64,000 nt of DNA, from NCBI RefSeq assembly GCF_040115645.1, contig NC_089546.1:248001-312000 (forward strand), read 5' to 3'. A model generated the notes under the pieces. The model did no database searches. It was given only the letters and a program-made list of their open reading frames with translations, and was not told the DNA's origin. This DNA is from Euwallacea fornicatus. Its lineage: Eukaryota; Arthropoda; Insecta; Coleoptera; Curculionidae. Of the stretch, positions 41,614 to 52,603 are shown one piece after another. A program made the position numbers and the translations under genes. Numbering within the stretch: position 1 is the stretch's first letter; each line of letters begins with the position of its first letter.

Positions 41614-43326
41614 CTAAGTCTGAGAAAATAAGGGTTTATTTTCGAGGGGTCTTAGTTGTATGTCCATTTGTACATTTTTCTTGCGATAATAGTAATAATA
41701 AATACAAAATACAGAAATACATAATATAACAATAAGTATAGTGGTTATAGACATACTAGTGTTTATTACATCAAAGTTTTTTAACTCGTGCATTGTTAAT
41801 TGTTTTGTAATCTCTAGATCCTCGTGTAAGCTTTCAAGATTAATCTCCTGGAGTTCAACGGGTTTAATTTTTTCTTTTAGAGTTTCATTAATAGAAATTG
41901 CGGGTAGTTTGAGTCGTAATTTAAATGTGTCAGGTTCTTGTATCTCGTAGGTTTTATTCTTAATTGTCGCTTTGCAGCCAGAAAGGGTTATAATTGAGGG
42001 TTGTGAGATTTGTTCTAGCGTATGCTGGTTGGGGCAATGGAATTCAATAATTTCCTGAAGGGCTGGAATTACAAGTAGAGATTGATCTAGTAATTGGGTG
42101 ACCGAAGAGCTGTGATAGTTAACAGGGATCATCGGGAAATGATTGGAGAGACTAATTGTTTCCATAACACAGGGTTCATTGGTGTTGAGTTTTCCTTGTT
42201 CGCAAAGAAATAATCCCTCAACCTTGGGACAGTTGTCCTTTAGATTAAATGAATCGTTTGAAGATTTTATAAGGTAGGGGTTTTCTATTATCATAACGTG
42301 TTGATTGAGGGGTATTGGATAAAGGTGATATAATATATACGGTTCGCCCGTTATTAAGGGAATTTCTATGTGGAATATTACCAAATCGTTATGAAGGGTT
42401 ACATCCGTGGACGCGATTTCGTAGTAGTTGATAATATTAGTAAAGGGAATTTTATTTCTTGAATGAAGTTGTCTTAGGATGGACTATAATTCCTTATGTC
42501 GTAAGAGACTATGATGTAATACATTTATTTTTGCAAAGTCAATAGCAGTCTGAACGTTATCGCAGATTTTTGAGATACTCTGGATGTTACTATCAAGGTT
42601 ATCAAGGAGAATAATGAAGTCGATGGTACCTGCCGATGCTTGTGTTAATTGAGTGAGGTCAGTTAATCGAGCTTGCAATTTACGCTGGTTTTTTTTTATA
42701 ACAGTGAGTTGAGCGTCAACGTCCTTAGTTAACTTTTTTATTACCATCTGTGTTGCTGATATATCCTGATGTAGAATTTGTTGATTTGATTGTAGGGTTT
42801 TCATATACTGGTCGTATCTTTCTCCGTCGTCGGAGTCAAGGGTTCCATATAAATATTTTTGCATCTTTCCTATCAGATTTATAAGTCCTCTTTTGATTCT
42901 GTTAGTTGGCTCTGAGTAATGTTTAACGAATAGTTTAATAGATTCGACTTGTTTTAGTAAGTTATTAAGTCTTGTCATTAAAAGTGCATCATGGCTTGTG
43001 TTAGACGTACTTAAGGTTATATTGAGTTTCAGAAGAGTATGTTCAGTTGACTTTAGGCATTTACGGATATTGGTTAGGTTTATATGGTAATATACATGAT
43101 GTTGATTGTCAATGATGTAGCTGGGTTCTTCGCTGATCGGTAATATCGGGTTCGATATTTCTTCCACTTGGTATTGTGCATTAATTAACAGCGGTAGAAG
43201 TACTAGGACGTTCCTCATTTTCCTGAAAATGTTGTCGTTTAATGTCTTTTGGATGTCGTTGATTCCAAAAGGTGGTGAGGTTATATTTAGGCTGCAATTT
43301 GCTCGTAATTTTCCGCGGTGTTCCAA
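41614..43326 (-). pseudogene. Env-like gene with one in-frame stop
   Basis: The first segment (43326-42484, 280 codons) carries RIKRGLINLIG, a furin-type site followed by a fusion-peptide-like start, KYLYGTLDSDDGERY, and coiled-coil heptads. A TAG at 42484-42486 ends it. The same frame continues to the stop at 41614 and includes a membrane anchor (MSITTILIVILCISVFCIYY) followed by a basic and tyrosine-rich tail. This layout is that of insect errantivirus and baculovirus F-type envelope proteins, which mediate fusion. The stop prevents a full protein. A signal-like hydrophobic stretch (VLVLLPLLI) is near 43200. Confidence 0.83.
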
Positions 43327-43376
43327 TTAGTTGTTTTGTACCTTCTGGTATTTCCGGGTCATTTATACGTTTTTGA

Positions 43377-44660
43377 TTAAGTTTTTGTCAAAACATTAGC
43401 CTTTTTTGCGTTTAATTTTTGATTGATAGTGTTATTTAAAGTTTGAAAGATGTCAGAGAGGTCATGGATATTGTCTGTTTGAAGTTGATTTAGATTTTTT
43501 TGAAAATTTAATTGATAATTTAGATTGCCTTTCATGATTTGAAAAGGAGTGTAGTCATGAGATGAGTGGATACTATTATTGTAATTTAGCATAGCAATGT
43601 TTATTAATTCCGTGATTGTCTTTGATTTGTGAGTACCTTTTAGGGTTATAATACTTTCCTTAAGGGTTGAATGAAACCTTTCTATGGGAGAGTTTGAATT
43701 TGGGTTGTATGGTGTAGTAAAATGCAAGTCTATCTTATATGTTTTGCAGAGGTCTTGAACCAAGAAGCTTTTAAATGTCTTGGCGTTATCCGTAGTTATT
43801 TTAGAGGGTGTACCGTGGTGTGCAAAGAATTTAATTAAATTCTGGCATATTTCAATAGATGTTTCATTTAAGGGATAGGCTGCTGCGAATTTCGAAAAAT
43901 TGTCAATTATAGTTAAATATTTCTGTTGTGAGATGGAGTAGATATCCATATAGAGGTGTTCAAAAGGCTTATTTCCCGTTGGCGTGGGTTTGTATATGAC
44001 TTGATAAGGGTTTCTGTCGTATTTTGTCTTTTGACAGATTTCGCAGGTATTAATGTAATTTATGACGTCTCGCTCCAAGTTTGGCCAATAGTAATGCTGT
44101 TTGATATTTTTGACGTTTTCACTTATTCTCCGATGGGTTGTTTTCGTTGTGTGATACCTATTGATTATTTCCTTTTGATCGTCTGGATCAGTGACGTCTT
44201 CTAATAATGTGTTCGATATTACCAGAGTATAGGTATTGCTCCGGAAGGTTTCTTGTAGGATTCTAATGATTATTGGCTCTAATTCCTTTTGGGGAAAATG
44301 CAAACAATAATGGTTAGGTGGAAGTTGTTCAATGAAGACCTTCTGAATGTCTTCTGTTATTGGGGCTTCGTTGATGAATATTATCTTCCTTAACTTAGTA
44401 TCGAAGAGTCTTTGTGTTGTCACGTAAGGTTTTTCCTTATTAGTCCACTTAAATATTATTTGGTTCCTGTGAACGTTAACGCATTTGTTGACATACGGGG
44501 CTCCTAGAATGGGGTTTTCCTTAGATGTATGAATGGTTTCCGTTTCATCTGCAGTTATTGTGCTTTCAGCAGTTGCTGTACTTGAGATTGTTTTATCGTT
44601 TACTTTTGTGTTTCGTTGCAAGGGGGGTTTAATTTGTACGTCAGACAGGATTTTAATTTT
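43377..44660 (-). CDS. Integrase part of pol
   Basis: The region reads as one open frame from about 44660 to 43377. The HHCC finger is seen as RYHTTKTTHRRISENV...CEICQKTK. The core triad appears as HLYMDIYSISQQ (Asp), ITTDNAKTFKS (Asp) and SPIERFHSTLK (Glu). The frame is one base behind the RNase H frame, joined at an A7 run directly before the RNase H stop (about 44697-44704). It would insert the cDNA. No stop is seen within the core. Confidence 0.85.
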   Translation of the reverse strand, partial: KIKILSDVQIKPPLQRNTKVNDKTISSTATAESTITADETETIHTSKENPILGAPYVNKCVNVHRNQIIFKWTNKEKPYVTTQRLFDTKLRKIIFINEAPITEDIQKVFIEQLPPNHYCLHFPQKELEPIIIRILQETFRSNTYTLVISNTLLEDVTDPDDQKEIINRYHTTKTTHRRISENVKNIKQHYYWPNLERDVINYINTCEICQKTKYDRNPYQVIYKPTPTGNKPFEHLYMDIYSISQQKYLTIIDNFSKFAAAYPLNETSIEICQNLIKFFAHHGTPSKITTDNAKTFKSFLVQDLCKTYKIDLHFTTPYNPNSNSPIERFHSTLKESIITLKGTHKSKTITELINIAMLNYNNSIHSSHDYTPFQIMKGNLNYQLNFQKNLNQLQTDNIHDLSDIFQTLNNTINQKLNAKKANVLTKT

Positions 44661-44686
44661 AGGTTCAGATTGTTTGGGTTGAATTT

Positions 44687-47002
44687 CTATTTTTTTGGTG
44701 ATTTAAATAGGTTTTCTTGTGTGTCAAAGAAATGTTGAACTCTTTCGCGCCACAAATATTGATCTTCACTTGTTTTGTTTTTCTCCGCTACTGCGGATGT
44801 GTGGGTTAAGGAGTCTTCTACCTCTACGGGGTTGATTTCCTTGGGTGGTCGAGAAAGAGCGTCTGCATTGGAGTTCTTTACGCCTTTTTTATATTGAATT
44901 ATATAATCGTATTCCTGTAATTTTAATTTCCATCTGACCAGTTTTGAATTAGGTTCCTTGATTGCGAATTGCCATTGAAGAGGCTTATGATCTGTTACGA
45001 TGGTGAACTTCGTGCCAAATAGATAGGGTCTAAAATACTTAGTCGCCCAGACAATCGCTAGAAGTTCTTTTTCTATTGTCGAGTAATTGCACTCGGCTGG
45101 GTTTAATGTTCGACTAGCAAATGACACAGGAAGATCTTTACCAATTGTTCCTTGGGATAAAACGGCTCCTATCGCGTAGTCTGATGCATCAGTTGTTAAG
45201 ATGAAAGGTTTATTGAAGTCAGGGTATTGCAGGATAAGGTTGTTTATAAGGAGACTTTTACATAGGTTGAAGGCTTCTAAAAATGATTCATTATGTGCAA
45301 TCTTTGCTCCCTTCTTCAAACATTGTGTTAAGGGTTTTGTTATTTTTGCAAAGTTTTTAATAAATTTTCTGTAGTACCCTATTAGTCCTAAAAACGATTT
45401 TATTTCCTTAGGGGTTTTTGGTGCTCGAAAATTCTTTATCGCTTCAATCTTTTTTGAATTAGGTTTTATTCCATCCGGGGTGACGACATGTCCTAGAAAT
45501 TTAACTGTTTTCTTAAGGAATTCAGATTTGTCAAGTTGGATTTTCATGTTATGAGAGTTGAGTCGATCAAAAACGGATTTCAGGGAGTTTATGTGTTCCT
45601 GTAGACTGGTGGAGTAAATAATGATGTTATCCATATAGACTAGACAGATTTTCCCTTGGAGTCCTCTTAAGATGTTGTCCATGACTCTTTGAAAGGTTGA
45701 CGGAGCGTTTTTTAAGCCAAAGGGCATTCGTGTATATTCGTAGTGCCCGTTTTCCACATTGAAGGCCGTCTTAGGAATGCTTTGCGGATCCATCTCTATT
45801 TGATGGAATCTACTCGCCAGGTCCAAGGTAGTAAAGTACTGACTTCTGCCTAACTTATCTAGTATATCGGAGATATTTGGCAATGGGTATCTGTCATCAA
45901 TGGTCTTCTCATTTAGTTTTCGATAATCAATTACCATTCGCCATTTCCTTTTACCTGAAGCGTCTAACTTTTTAGGAACAATCCACACGGGTGAACTCCA
46001 TGGGGAATGCGATGGTTGGATTATCCCATTTTCTAACATCTCATTAATTTGTTTATTAATCTCTTCCTTATGTACGTAGGGATAGCGGTAGTTTTTGGTA
46101 TGTATTGGTATTTCGTCAGAGGTGGTGATGCTATGTTTAACTTGATTGGAAAATGTTAAGGGGTCCCCTGGTTTGTAAAGGATTTGTTGATAGGATCTTA
46201 GAAGTTTGAAAAGTTGAGTTTGTTCCTCGTCGTTTAAATGTTCATGTCTAATCAAGGATTTTAATTCTATGGTTTCTCCTTTTTGCCCTAAGTAGTTTCG
46301 ACGTTCGGTTTTTATTTCTAATGGAATGATTTCGTAATTATTAATTTCAATAGATTCCAAGGATAGATTTTCGTTCATATTGTACTTGATAGTAGCAGTA
46401 TTCTTAGAGTGATTGATAATATCGATTGTATATGTATGATTTTGTACGGTTACTAGTGTAGGTTTTATTTCAATTTGCTCATCCCTATAATGGTTTACTA
46501 GCCACGTCGTACCATCTGGCAAGGTGGTTCGAATAGGGGTCTTTTGCAATGTATGGGGCGGAATTTCAATCGTATAGTTTTCGAAATTCTTTCGATATTC
46601 AAAAGGTATAGCTATTTGATTGTTTCTTAATACTTTGTTTTGAAGATCTATGATTAATATTGATTTTTGTAGATCTTTTATTCCCAGTATCCCGTCGAAG
46701 TACTCGTGAAAAGAGCACAGAATAAAGTCGATGGGCTCGAATATTCCGTAATATGAGAGTAGGGGAATGCTAGCCTTATGGGTAGCCTTTTTATTCCCTG
46801 CACAAGTTTGAAGGGTATTTATATGAGGTGCTATTGCGTTGGGGAACAACTCCTCTGTCACCGAAGGTCTAAGGAGTGATGCGTGAGAACCTGTATCTAT
46901 AAGTAGTTTAATCTGGGAGTTAGGGATTTTAATGTAGGGTAGTTGGTTGCTTCGGAAACTATTTATGTTTATCCTTGGGGTTTTGACTCCGAGGCTGTTG
47001 TC
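44687..47002 (-). CDS. Protease, reverse transcriptase and RNase H part of pol
   Basis: The frame is open from about 47002, overlapping the end of gag by some 30 bp in the -1 frame, as expected for gag-pol frameshifting. Protease: [73 protein letters not shown] and [10 protein letters not shown]. The last motif is normally YxDD, so the second catalytic Asp is Asn here and the polymerase is probably inactive. RNase [53 protein letters not shown]. The frame ends KSPKK followed by TAG at an A7 run. Confidence 0.9.
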   Translation of the reverse strand, partial: DNSLGVKTPRININSFRSNQLPYIKIPNSQIKLLIDTGSHASLLRPSVTEELFPNAIAPHINTLQTCAGNKKATHKASIPLLSYYGIFEPIDFILCSFHEYFDGILGIKDLQKSILIIDLQNKVLRNNQIAIPFEYRKNFENYTIEIPPHTLQKTPIRTTLPDGTTWLVNHYRDEQIEIKPTLVTVQNHTYTIDIINHSKNTATIKYNMNENLSLESIEINNYEIIPLEIKTERRNYLGQKGETIELKSLIRHEHLNDEEQTQLFKLLRSYQQILYKPGDPLTFSNQVKHSITTSDEIPIHTKNYRYPYVHKEEINKQINEMLENGIIQPSHSPWSSPVWIVPKKLDASGKRKWRMVIDYRKLNEKTIDDRYPLPNISDILDKLGRSQYFTTLDLASRFHQIEMDPQSIPKTAFNVENGHYEYTRMPFGLKNAPSTFQRVMDNILRGLQGKICLVYMDNIIIYSTSLQEHINSLKSVFDRLNSHNMKIQLDKSEFLKKTVKFLGHVVTPDGIKPNSKKIEAIKNFRAPKTPKEIKSFLGLIGYYRKFIKNFAKITKPLTQCLKKGAKIAHNESFLEAFNLCKSLLINNLILQYPDFNKPFILTTDASDYAIGAVLSQGTIGKDLPVSFASRTLNPAECNYSTIEKELLAIVWATKYFRPYLFGTKFTIVTDHKPLQWQFAIKEPNSKLVRWKLKLQEYDYIIQYKKGVKNSNADALSRPPKEINPVEVEDSLTHTSAVAEKNKTSEDQYLWRERVQHFFDTQENLFKSPKK

Positions 47003-48230
47003 CGAAAATTTGCTTTCTGATTTCCCGCGATTTCGATATATTCTTCTATTCCTGCGTCATCGTCGGGTAGAAAGTCCATTTCATTAGGGTAAGAGTTATT
47101 CTCTAAATGCGTTAATTCCTGAATCGTATACTTTGGTTGTGATTGTTGGGGGTATTGAGATGGAAATGGTCGATAGGGTCTGGTTTGAGCAAAACTTTTG
47201 TGCGTTTGTGGTATCGCCGTGCTGACTCCAGACATTGGTTGTGGGAATTGTTTTTGATTTTGGAATTGGTTTCGTGGGGTATTTTGCTGATTTTGCGGGG
47301 TGAATCTAGACTGTTGGTTTGGCTGGTTTTCGAGGAATGAATCTAGGCTGTTGATTTAAATTTACACGTTGGTTATGCTGTGGTGAATACATTTGACTTG
47401 TTGGCTAAGAGGTAGTTGGTCTTAGGAAATTTCGGTGGCCATGAATATTATTCAAATTTGGTCTGTTTTGACCAGAAGAACGGCTTTGATTCAAATAATT
47501 TTTCTTAAAAGCATTTTGACTCATTAGGACCTCATAATTAGTGATAATATCTATAGCCTGGTCCAGGTTTTGTGGATTTTGCACAATCAACAACGTACGT
47601 AGTTCATTGGATATGTTTGCTAAAAGATCTTTGCATTGCGGTTAGTTCGTTTTGAGAGATAAGGATATTCCTTGCCTCCTCATTGGTTATTTCCGAGCAA
47701 ATTTTAGTGTTTACTTGGGTGACCAAAGCTTTTAGTTTTTGCACATAATATTGTATAGTTTCATTTTTCCTTGATAAAAAGATTAATTGCTGTCGTAAAT
47801 TTGCCCTTGTTAACGGGTCACTGAACTTTTGTCTCAAGGCGGTCTTAATTTCATCCCACCTTTGTAGGTCTGATCGCATTAAGAGAAAATCTTCAGCTTG
47901 ACCTAAAATCTTTGATCTTATAGCTAACAACACATATTCCTGCTGAGACTGGTCTTCATTAAAGTACCTTCTATGGAATGTATCTATTTGCTTAATGAAC
48001 GATTCTAATTTAGCGGGTGTTCCATCAAAGGTTTTCAATAAGGAGACTGTAGATCTCAGGGCTTCTGCCATATTTATATTGTAGTTACTATTACTAGGGG
48101 TTTCTACGTTAAACAATTGCTCGATAGAGTATTCCAAGATGGAATTATTACTTCTATTACTGTTCTCTGAGTTAGTTCTAACACGCGGATACGTTAATTC
48201 GCTTAAAATCTGCTTTCCAAATTTTTTCAT
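46969..48230 (-). pseudogene. Gypsy gag, frame-broken
   Basis: The start is the ATG at 48230 or the more conserved one at 48071 (MAEALRSTVSLLKTF, identical to the gag at 27978-28958). The helical core is preserved (EYVLLAIRSKILGQAEDFLL, QQLIFLSRKNETIQYYVQKL). Frame breaks lie near 47600 and a stop at 47405, after which the Gln/Asn-rich tail continues to 46969 (SGVSTAIPQTHKSFAQ). The stop overlaps the open protease frame. Confidence 0.8.
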
Positions 48231-48594
48231 GGGTTACCCATAAAACATAAGCTTAAGTTAAGGTTTCTCTGGTGGTACTGTGGGTTGACTTACTCAGTCT
48301 TTACTCAATTTGCGGAAGGATGTCCTACCAAGGGTTGTTCCGGCTTTTTCTTTATAGATGAGTTGTACCGCGTCTGACTGGCTGCTCGTTGTTGGATTTT
48401 CCAAAAGACGATGCGGCCAGGGATCACAAGGTCCTTTATTTGTTGTTTGATCCTTTCTAATCTGTTAAGACAGAAGGTGCTGATGCGGGTGAGCCCTTTG
48501 AGAACTCAGAATCGCGAAAATATAACGCCACTTTCCGGGTCGTAAATACTCGCACCACTGGTTCCCGATTTTTCACTTATAGCACGCACCTGAA

Positions 48595-48614
48595 AGGATC
48601 CTACCGACTGCGCC
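48595..48614 (-). other. Primer-binding site
   Basis: Directly next to the 5' LTR end the minus strand reads GGCGCAGTCGGTAGGATC. With the last T of the LTR this gives TGGCGCAGTCGGTAGGAT, the tRNA-Ser-type site known from 17.6/297-like errantiviruses. It primes minus-strand DNA synthesis. Confidence 0.85.
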
Positions 48615-48873
48615 AGTTACGTTAGGTCCTTTTAAACTTATCTTTTTAAAAAGAACTACTAATATTTCAAAAGAATAAAATGCTTTATTTGGTTTATCTT
48701 TACACGTTATGACACTATTAGAAAGAGGACACTTAATGATTCTTATTGCTAATTGACCTGAGCTTTTATAATAAAAATGTGCTGATTCCTTAAAATCTGG
48801 AGTGTGTTATTGTTTTGTTGACGACACGTGGCACATGTGTTATTACCTTTACTTAGGAAATGGTTATATAACT
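48615..48873 (-). repeat. 5' LTR of the 7.5-kb element
   Basis: This is the partner of 41346-41604. It is 259 bp and should carry promoter and polyadenylation signals: AATAAA-like A-rich motifs are visible near 48672 and 48771 depending on strand, which I do not assign further. It is followed on the right by GTAT and the interrupted RT gene of the host element. Confidence 0.93.
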
Positions 48874-48877
48874 GTAT

Positions 48878-49830
48878 CTCAGGATATCGATATGTCTTCG
48901 TGTTTATTGGAGAACATGCTGTTATTGGAATTTTATGCATAACAGCATTAGTGTAGGTTAATTTGTCACCTTCGAGGTGGAATATATTATTGTATTCGTG
49001 GCAAATCTTTATTAGTGAATCCCTTTCCTCTTTATTCAGATGTTCTACCCTTAATAAGTCCGAAATTTTATTTAATCGATCTGACTGGTGATTACTAGAC
49101 TTTTTTTATGGATGCTTCGTTCGTAGTTTCCTCGCACTGTGATTGTGGTAAAGGTTCTAAGAAGATTTCTAGTTCCGTGATAACTACGGGTTTATCCGAA
49201 CAGTTTAGAATTGATGTGATAATTTTATTGTTATTTACCTTGACCAGACTAGTGCAAACAAAAACATCATCTAATAGTTCAATTCTTTCACAAATACCTT
49301 CTTTTAAATTTGAATTTATTACCTTTAATTGAACAATGGTTTCGGAACGAGGACTTATTAATTCTGCTTTAGAAGTGTCGGCAAGATTTTGACTGTTTGT
49401 TTCGATGTGTTTTAACTGGATTTTTTGTGATCTGACAATGTAGTTAGAAGTATAGTTAATTTGACAGAGATTTGCCTTAATAAAATCGTTACCTATTAGG
49501 CCATCAAATGGTATGGGAAAATCATCTGAAACTACGTGGAAACGATGTATAATGGTCGTATTGTCGAAAATGATAGAAAGATTGCAGTAACATAAGGTTT
49601 TTTGAAGTTTGGTAGTTTTATCGATTCCCCTTAAATTGATCACGGTGTCTTCAAAAACGTGGGGTATCGTGACATAGTTTACTTAATTTGATTAACGACA
49701 CATCGGCACCGGTACCGAGTAAAAATGAATTTGGATTTTGAAGTAAATTGGGCAAGTTAAGAAAAACATAAGTACTAACGGCATTATTTACGATTGATAT
49801 GCGACCTTGATAAGGTGGACATTTCTCTGC
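48878..49830 (-). pseudogene. Protease and linker to RT of the split gypsy element
   Basis: The protease active-site region at about 49700-49740 reads FLLGTGADVSLIKL, where the usual D-(T/S)-G is G-T-G, so the catalytic Asp is lost. The fold end is FDGLIGNDFIKAN (49480). The linker to RT (49643-49095 and broken frames after) ends INTKTYRYPE at 48880, exactly where the 7.5-kb element inserts. The gene continues at 41341 with HKQEVNKQ. Confidence 0.8.
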
Positions 49831-49861
49831 AGGGTCGGTTGCTGCTGAGAGCCCCGTTGGT

Positions 49862-50736
49862 TTAAATTAGTGGATTGAATTTGATAATTACCACAACCTT
49901 GTTTTGGTTTGTATTCTGATAGCGGTTTGTTTGATTTTCATATTTTGGGTTTCTGTTGTTGTTGAATTGCCTTTTACGACAATCGTTTAGTAGGTGTCTT
50001 GATTTTTTGCAATAATTGCAGAATTTAGAAGCTCCATGGTTCTGATTATAGAAATGACGTATGTTTTGTGCATTTGATCGAAAATTGGTTCGCTTCCTGC
50101 AATTATTGAAAACGTGACCTTGTTTATTAGAATGCGTACAGAATTTAGGGACAAAACTTAAACTTTGTAACCTAGTCATTTCTTCTTTTAATTTTATCTC
50201 TTGTTCTTCATTTCGCGATATATAGCTATTGCTTCTTCTAATGAATCGGGTTTTTGGCTTTTTACTAGAATGCGAAGATCTTTTTGAAGACCGGATATGA
50301 AAATGTTTAAGGCTTGTTCTTTAAGTAAATCTATACAAGCTTGGTATCCTTCTCTGTTTAGAGACGGATTTAAGGTGTTTATCAATTTTAAATAGAAGTT
50401 TTCGATTTGATTAGCGTACGAAAGAACAGATTCTGATATATTTTGTCTGCAAGAATTTGATTCGAGTTGCTATTGGATAGTAGTTCTTCTGTCTGAATAA
50501 GCATCCAAAAGGAATTGTCTTAACTCTGACCATTCGTCAAAATGTCTATTTCGAACAATAGCTCTTGCATTGTCTGTAAGTTTAGTTTCGATTAATGTAA
50601 AAAGTAAAGGTTTCTGATCTTCCTTAATTATTGAGAGTGCTTTGTCACAATTGTCGATGAATTCAAACAGCTTTGATTTAGTTCCGTCAAATTTGATAAG
50701 CATATCCTTAAAGAGTTCGATTGATAATTTAGACAT
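49862..50736 (-). pseudogene. Gypsy gag with CCHC knuckles, frame-broken
   Basis: The start is the ATG at 50736 (MSKLSIELFKDMLIKFDGTK). The capsid-like helical domain follows (LIETKLTDNARAIVRNRHFD), then after breaks FISGLQKDLRILVKSQKPDS at 50194-50385. The nucleocapsid (49862-50179) has a normal knuckle CNYCKKSRHLLNDC and a first one with a lost Cys (CTHSNKQGHVFNNC). Breaks are near 50470 and 50190. Confidence 0.8.
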
Positions 50737-51089
50737 CTTGTATTTTGATTATTTCTAAATATTATTCCTAGGTTCTGTATTTTTTGAATTATAGTAACGT
50801 TGAAGTATTTGAGACTTACAGTAGTACAAACGGTGATCCTAAATGCATTCCTTTGGAGAAGGTAGCTATTTCCTGAAGAAATGTACCAGATGTTCTCCGG
50901 TTTTCCGCTGTCACGTGGTATCTTACAAGTTGAGATCTGTCTCGGTGGTCCTTGTTGGTCGGCTGTGCTCCTTTAGCGAAAAAGATGGCCTTTGCTGCGT
51001 CGACAGGAACGAGAAGGTCTCTAATTGGATTCTGAACGTACGAACTTGATGATCCACGATAGATTTTATTTCGGAATTACGTCATTACA

Positions 51090-51503
51090 GTATCCCACTT
51101 CTGACACCACTTTTGTAATGCAACACGATGTTAGAGAGAGAAATAAGTAATGCTTTGGATCTGTTGCTACTGTTCGGTGAAAAGAAGTAGTACCTTCTAA
51201 TCCCCGGGGTCTGCAATTTATATGTTATTTTTATCAATTAAGGGGTGGCTTCACTAATATGTTAAGTTTTCTGGAAAGATTCGGAGAGGGACCCTTGGAC
51301 TGACTTAATTACTATTGACTCTACATAGACTAACAAGAACATAAGTACATTTGCTTATCTACTTAATGAACCTTGCTTAAACTAACAATGTATTGTTGAT
51401 AGGTACACTACAAAGTCAGCTAAGACTAATTTCGTTAAACGGTTCAATTGTGAAGCTCAACTTTCGGCAATTAACTAAATATTCTAATGCTAAATACTAC
51501 ACA
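51090..51503 (-). repeat. Primer-binding site and probable 5' LTR
   Basis: On the minus strand TGGTGTCAGAAGTGGGATAC (51109-51090) lies four bases after ...GCATTACA, which should be the LTR end (51114). A matching start TGTGTAGTATTTAG at 51503 would give a 390-bp LTR. The primer site may pair with tRNA-Leu; that assignment is tentative. No second LTR is available to confirm the borders. Confidence 0.6.
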
Positions 51504-51906
51504 AAATGCTGAAACTGACAGACTGCCTTGATAATACAAAAATAGTAATCAAAAATAAAAACTTAGAATACGATGAAAATCAACAATTTCATGCTTTTTG
51601 CAGTAGAAATGGTACTTTTTCGTTTCCTCGGTGATCCTCAGGATTGGCGATTTTTTTCCCTTCCTGTGGTCCCCCAACGAAGTTCTGAACCAAAAAATAT
51701 GCTCTCTGTTGTCCAGGGCTTGCAAGGGCTCGCTGTCTCGTCTGATGATCCGGAGATTCAGATATGCCTAGAGGTGCCTTCGATAGATGCCTTTAGTCAT
51801 TGATCCAGGATCTTCTCAACTTGAGGTTCTTCTTGAGTAAATTCTTGAAAGAAACTGACTCAAAATATGTACTTTTGAGCGCCTCAAAAATCCGAACGAC
51901 TGCGCA
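51504..51906 (-). other. 5' leader of another gypsy element, with primer-binding site
   Basis: Beside the LTR at 51907 the minus strand reads TGCGCAGTCGTTCGGATTTT (51906 downward), a diverged form of the GGCGCAGTCGGTAGGAT primer site. About 380 bp of untranslated leader follows, up to the LTR border at 51503. No gag start is preserved. Confidence 0.55.
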
Positions 51907-52137
51907 AGTTAAATTCGTGGTCCGTTAAGATACGAAAAAAAATGAAATTCCAATTCACTGGAATCCATAATAAAACAAATTAATTCAAGATTAACTTTTA
52001 TTTAAACAGAACTTACTAAATGCGAGCGGTATAAATGCCGATTACAACAAGTCACGGTCCTTACTGCTACTACCTATTTATAGTCTAGTTTTCTTGTGAC
52101 ATCATAACACTGACGTTACAAGTACAGGGATGTAACT
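51907..52137 (-). repeat. LTR of errantivirus-like element
   Basis: This is 231 bp from AGTTAAATTC to ATGTAACT, the same AGTTA...TAACT termini as the 7.5-kb element. It abuts LINE endonuclease sequence at 52138, so the retroelement inserted in the LINE or the LINE was cut there. The partner LTR is not seen. Confidence 0.7.
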
Positions 52138-52578
52138 CGCGCTTCGGAGCTGAAACGTCCACTGTTGGCATTAAGATCCCAGCTACGAGGACTTTCTTAC
52201 CATCCAGCCCCCGCACGTACCCCTCTGACCTACTAACCATGGCACTGAATTCAACTGCCCTCCTGTTCAGTGAGAAGTACGCCGAGACCAGTGCGACCAT
52301 CCCAATTCCACCGCCCCGAAACCCCGATCCCTATGGGTTGACTTTACCCTCACATGGTCGGCTAACCAGATAAAGGCGGTGTCACTCCGATTCCTAACTA
52401 CAACCTCGGTCGCGTTGTTCGGCTCTTGTTCCAACAAAACATCGATGCCTCCCTGCCAGATCGTCTGGAACAATAAGTCAGTAGTCCACTGTCTCTTGTT
52501 CATATTGATCTGGAGACACCTGAGCACGTTGATCGTCGGATCCATTTTTCCGTTTATCCACCACAATCTCACATTCAT
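52138..52578 (-). pseudogene. LINE ORF2 endonuclease start
   Basis: This shows LQINMNKRQWTTDLLFQTI and IDVLLEQEPNNATEV, the first blocks of the AP-like endonuclease of R1-type LINEs (the Asn in QxN and the Glu in EQ are catalytic). After a break comes VALVSAYFSLNRRAVEF and RGLDGKKVLVAGI, where intact members read GDLN/GDFN (the D and N are changed here). The gene is truncated at 52138. Confidence 0.75.
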
Positions 52579-52603
52579 TCACTCACTCACACTCACTTGC
52601 GAG

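Larger units (their letters stand above)
41346..48873 (-). mobile_element. Complete errantivirus-like gypsy element, 7.5 kb
   Basis: Two 259-bp LTRs (41346-41604 and 48615-48873) bound the element. They start AGTTA, end TAACT and are flanked by GTAT (41342-41345 and 48874-48877). I count about 3 differences between them, so insertion was recent. Inside, on the minus strand, are primer-binding site, gag, pol and an env-like frame, then a purine-rich tract (41605-41617, GGGAGGGAAG). It lies inside the RT gene of an older relative. Despite its youth it carries breaks in gag, an altered YMDD motif, a frame break before integrase, and a stop in env. Confidence 0.95.
36216..51503 (-). mobile_element. 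Errantivirus-like gypsy element split by two insertions
   Basis: The minus-strand order is LTR (51503-51114, tentative), primer-binding site (51109-51090), gag (50736-49862), protease and linker (49830-48878), [insert 48873-41346], RT and RNase H (41341-40072), a pre-integrase region (39992-39690), integrase (39222 on), [insert 38950-37682], end of integrase (to 37165), and env (37040-36266). The 3' LTR is missing. The two halves of RT meet exactly at the GTAT target of the large insertion, which proves they were one gene. Confidence 0.85.
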
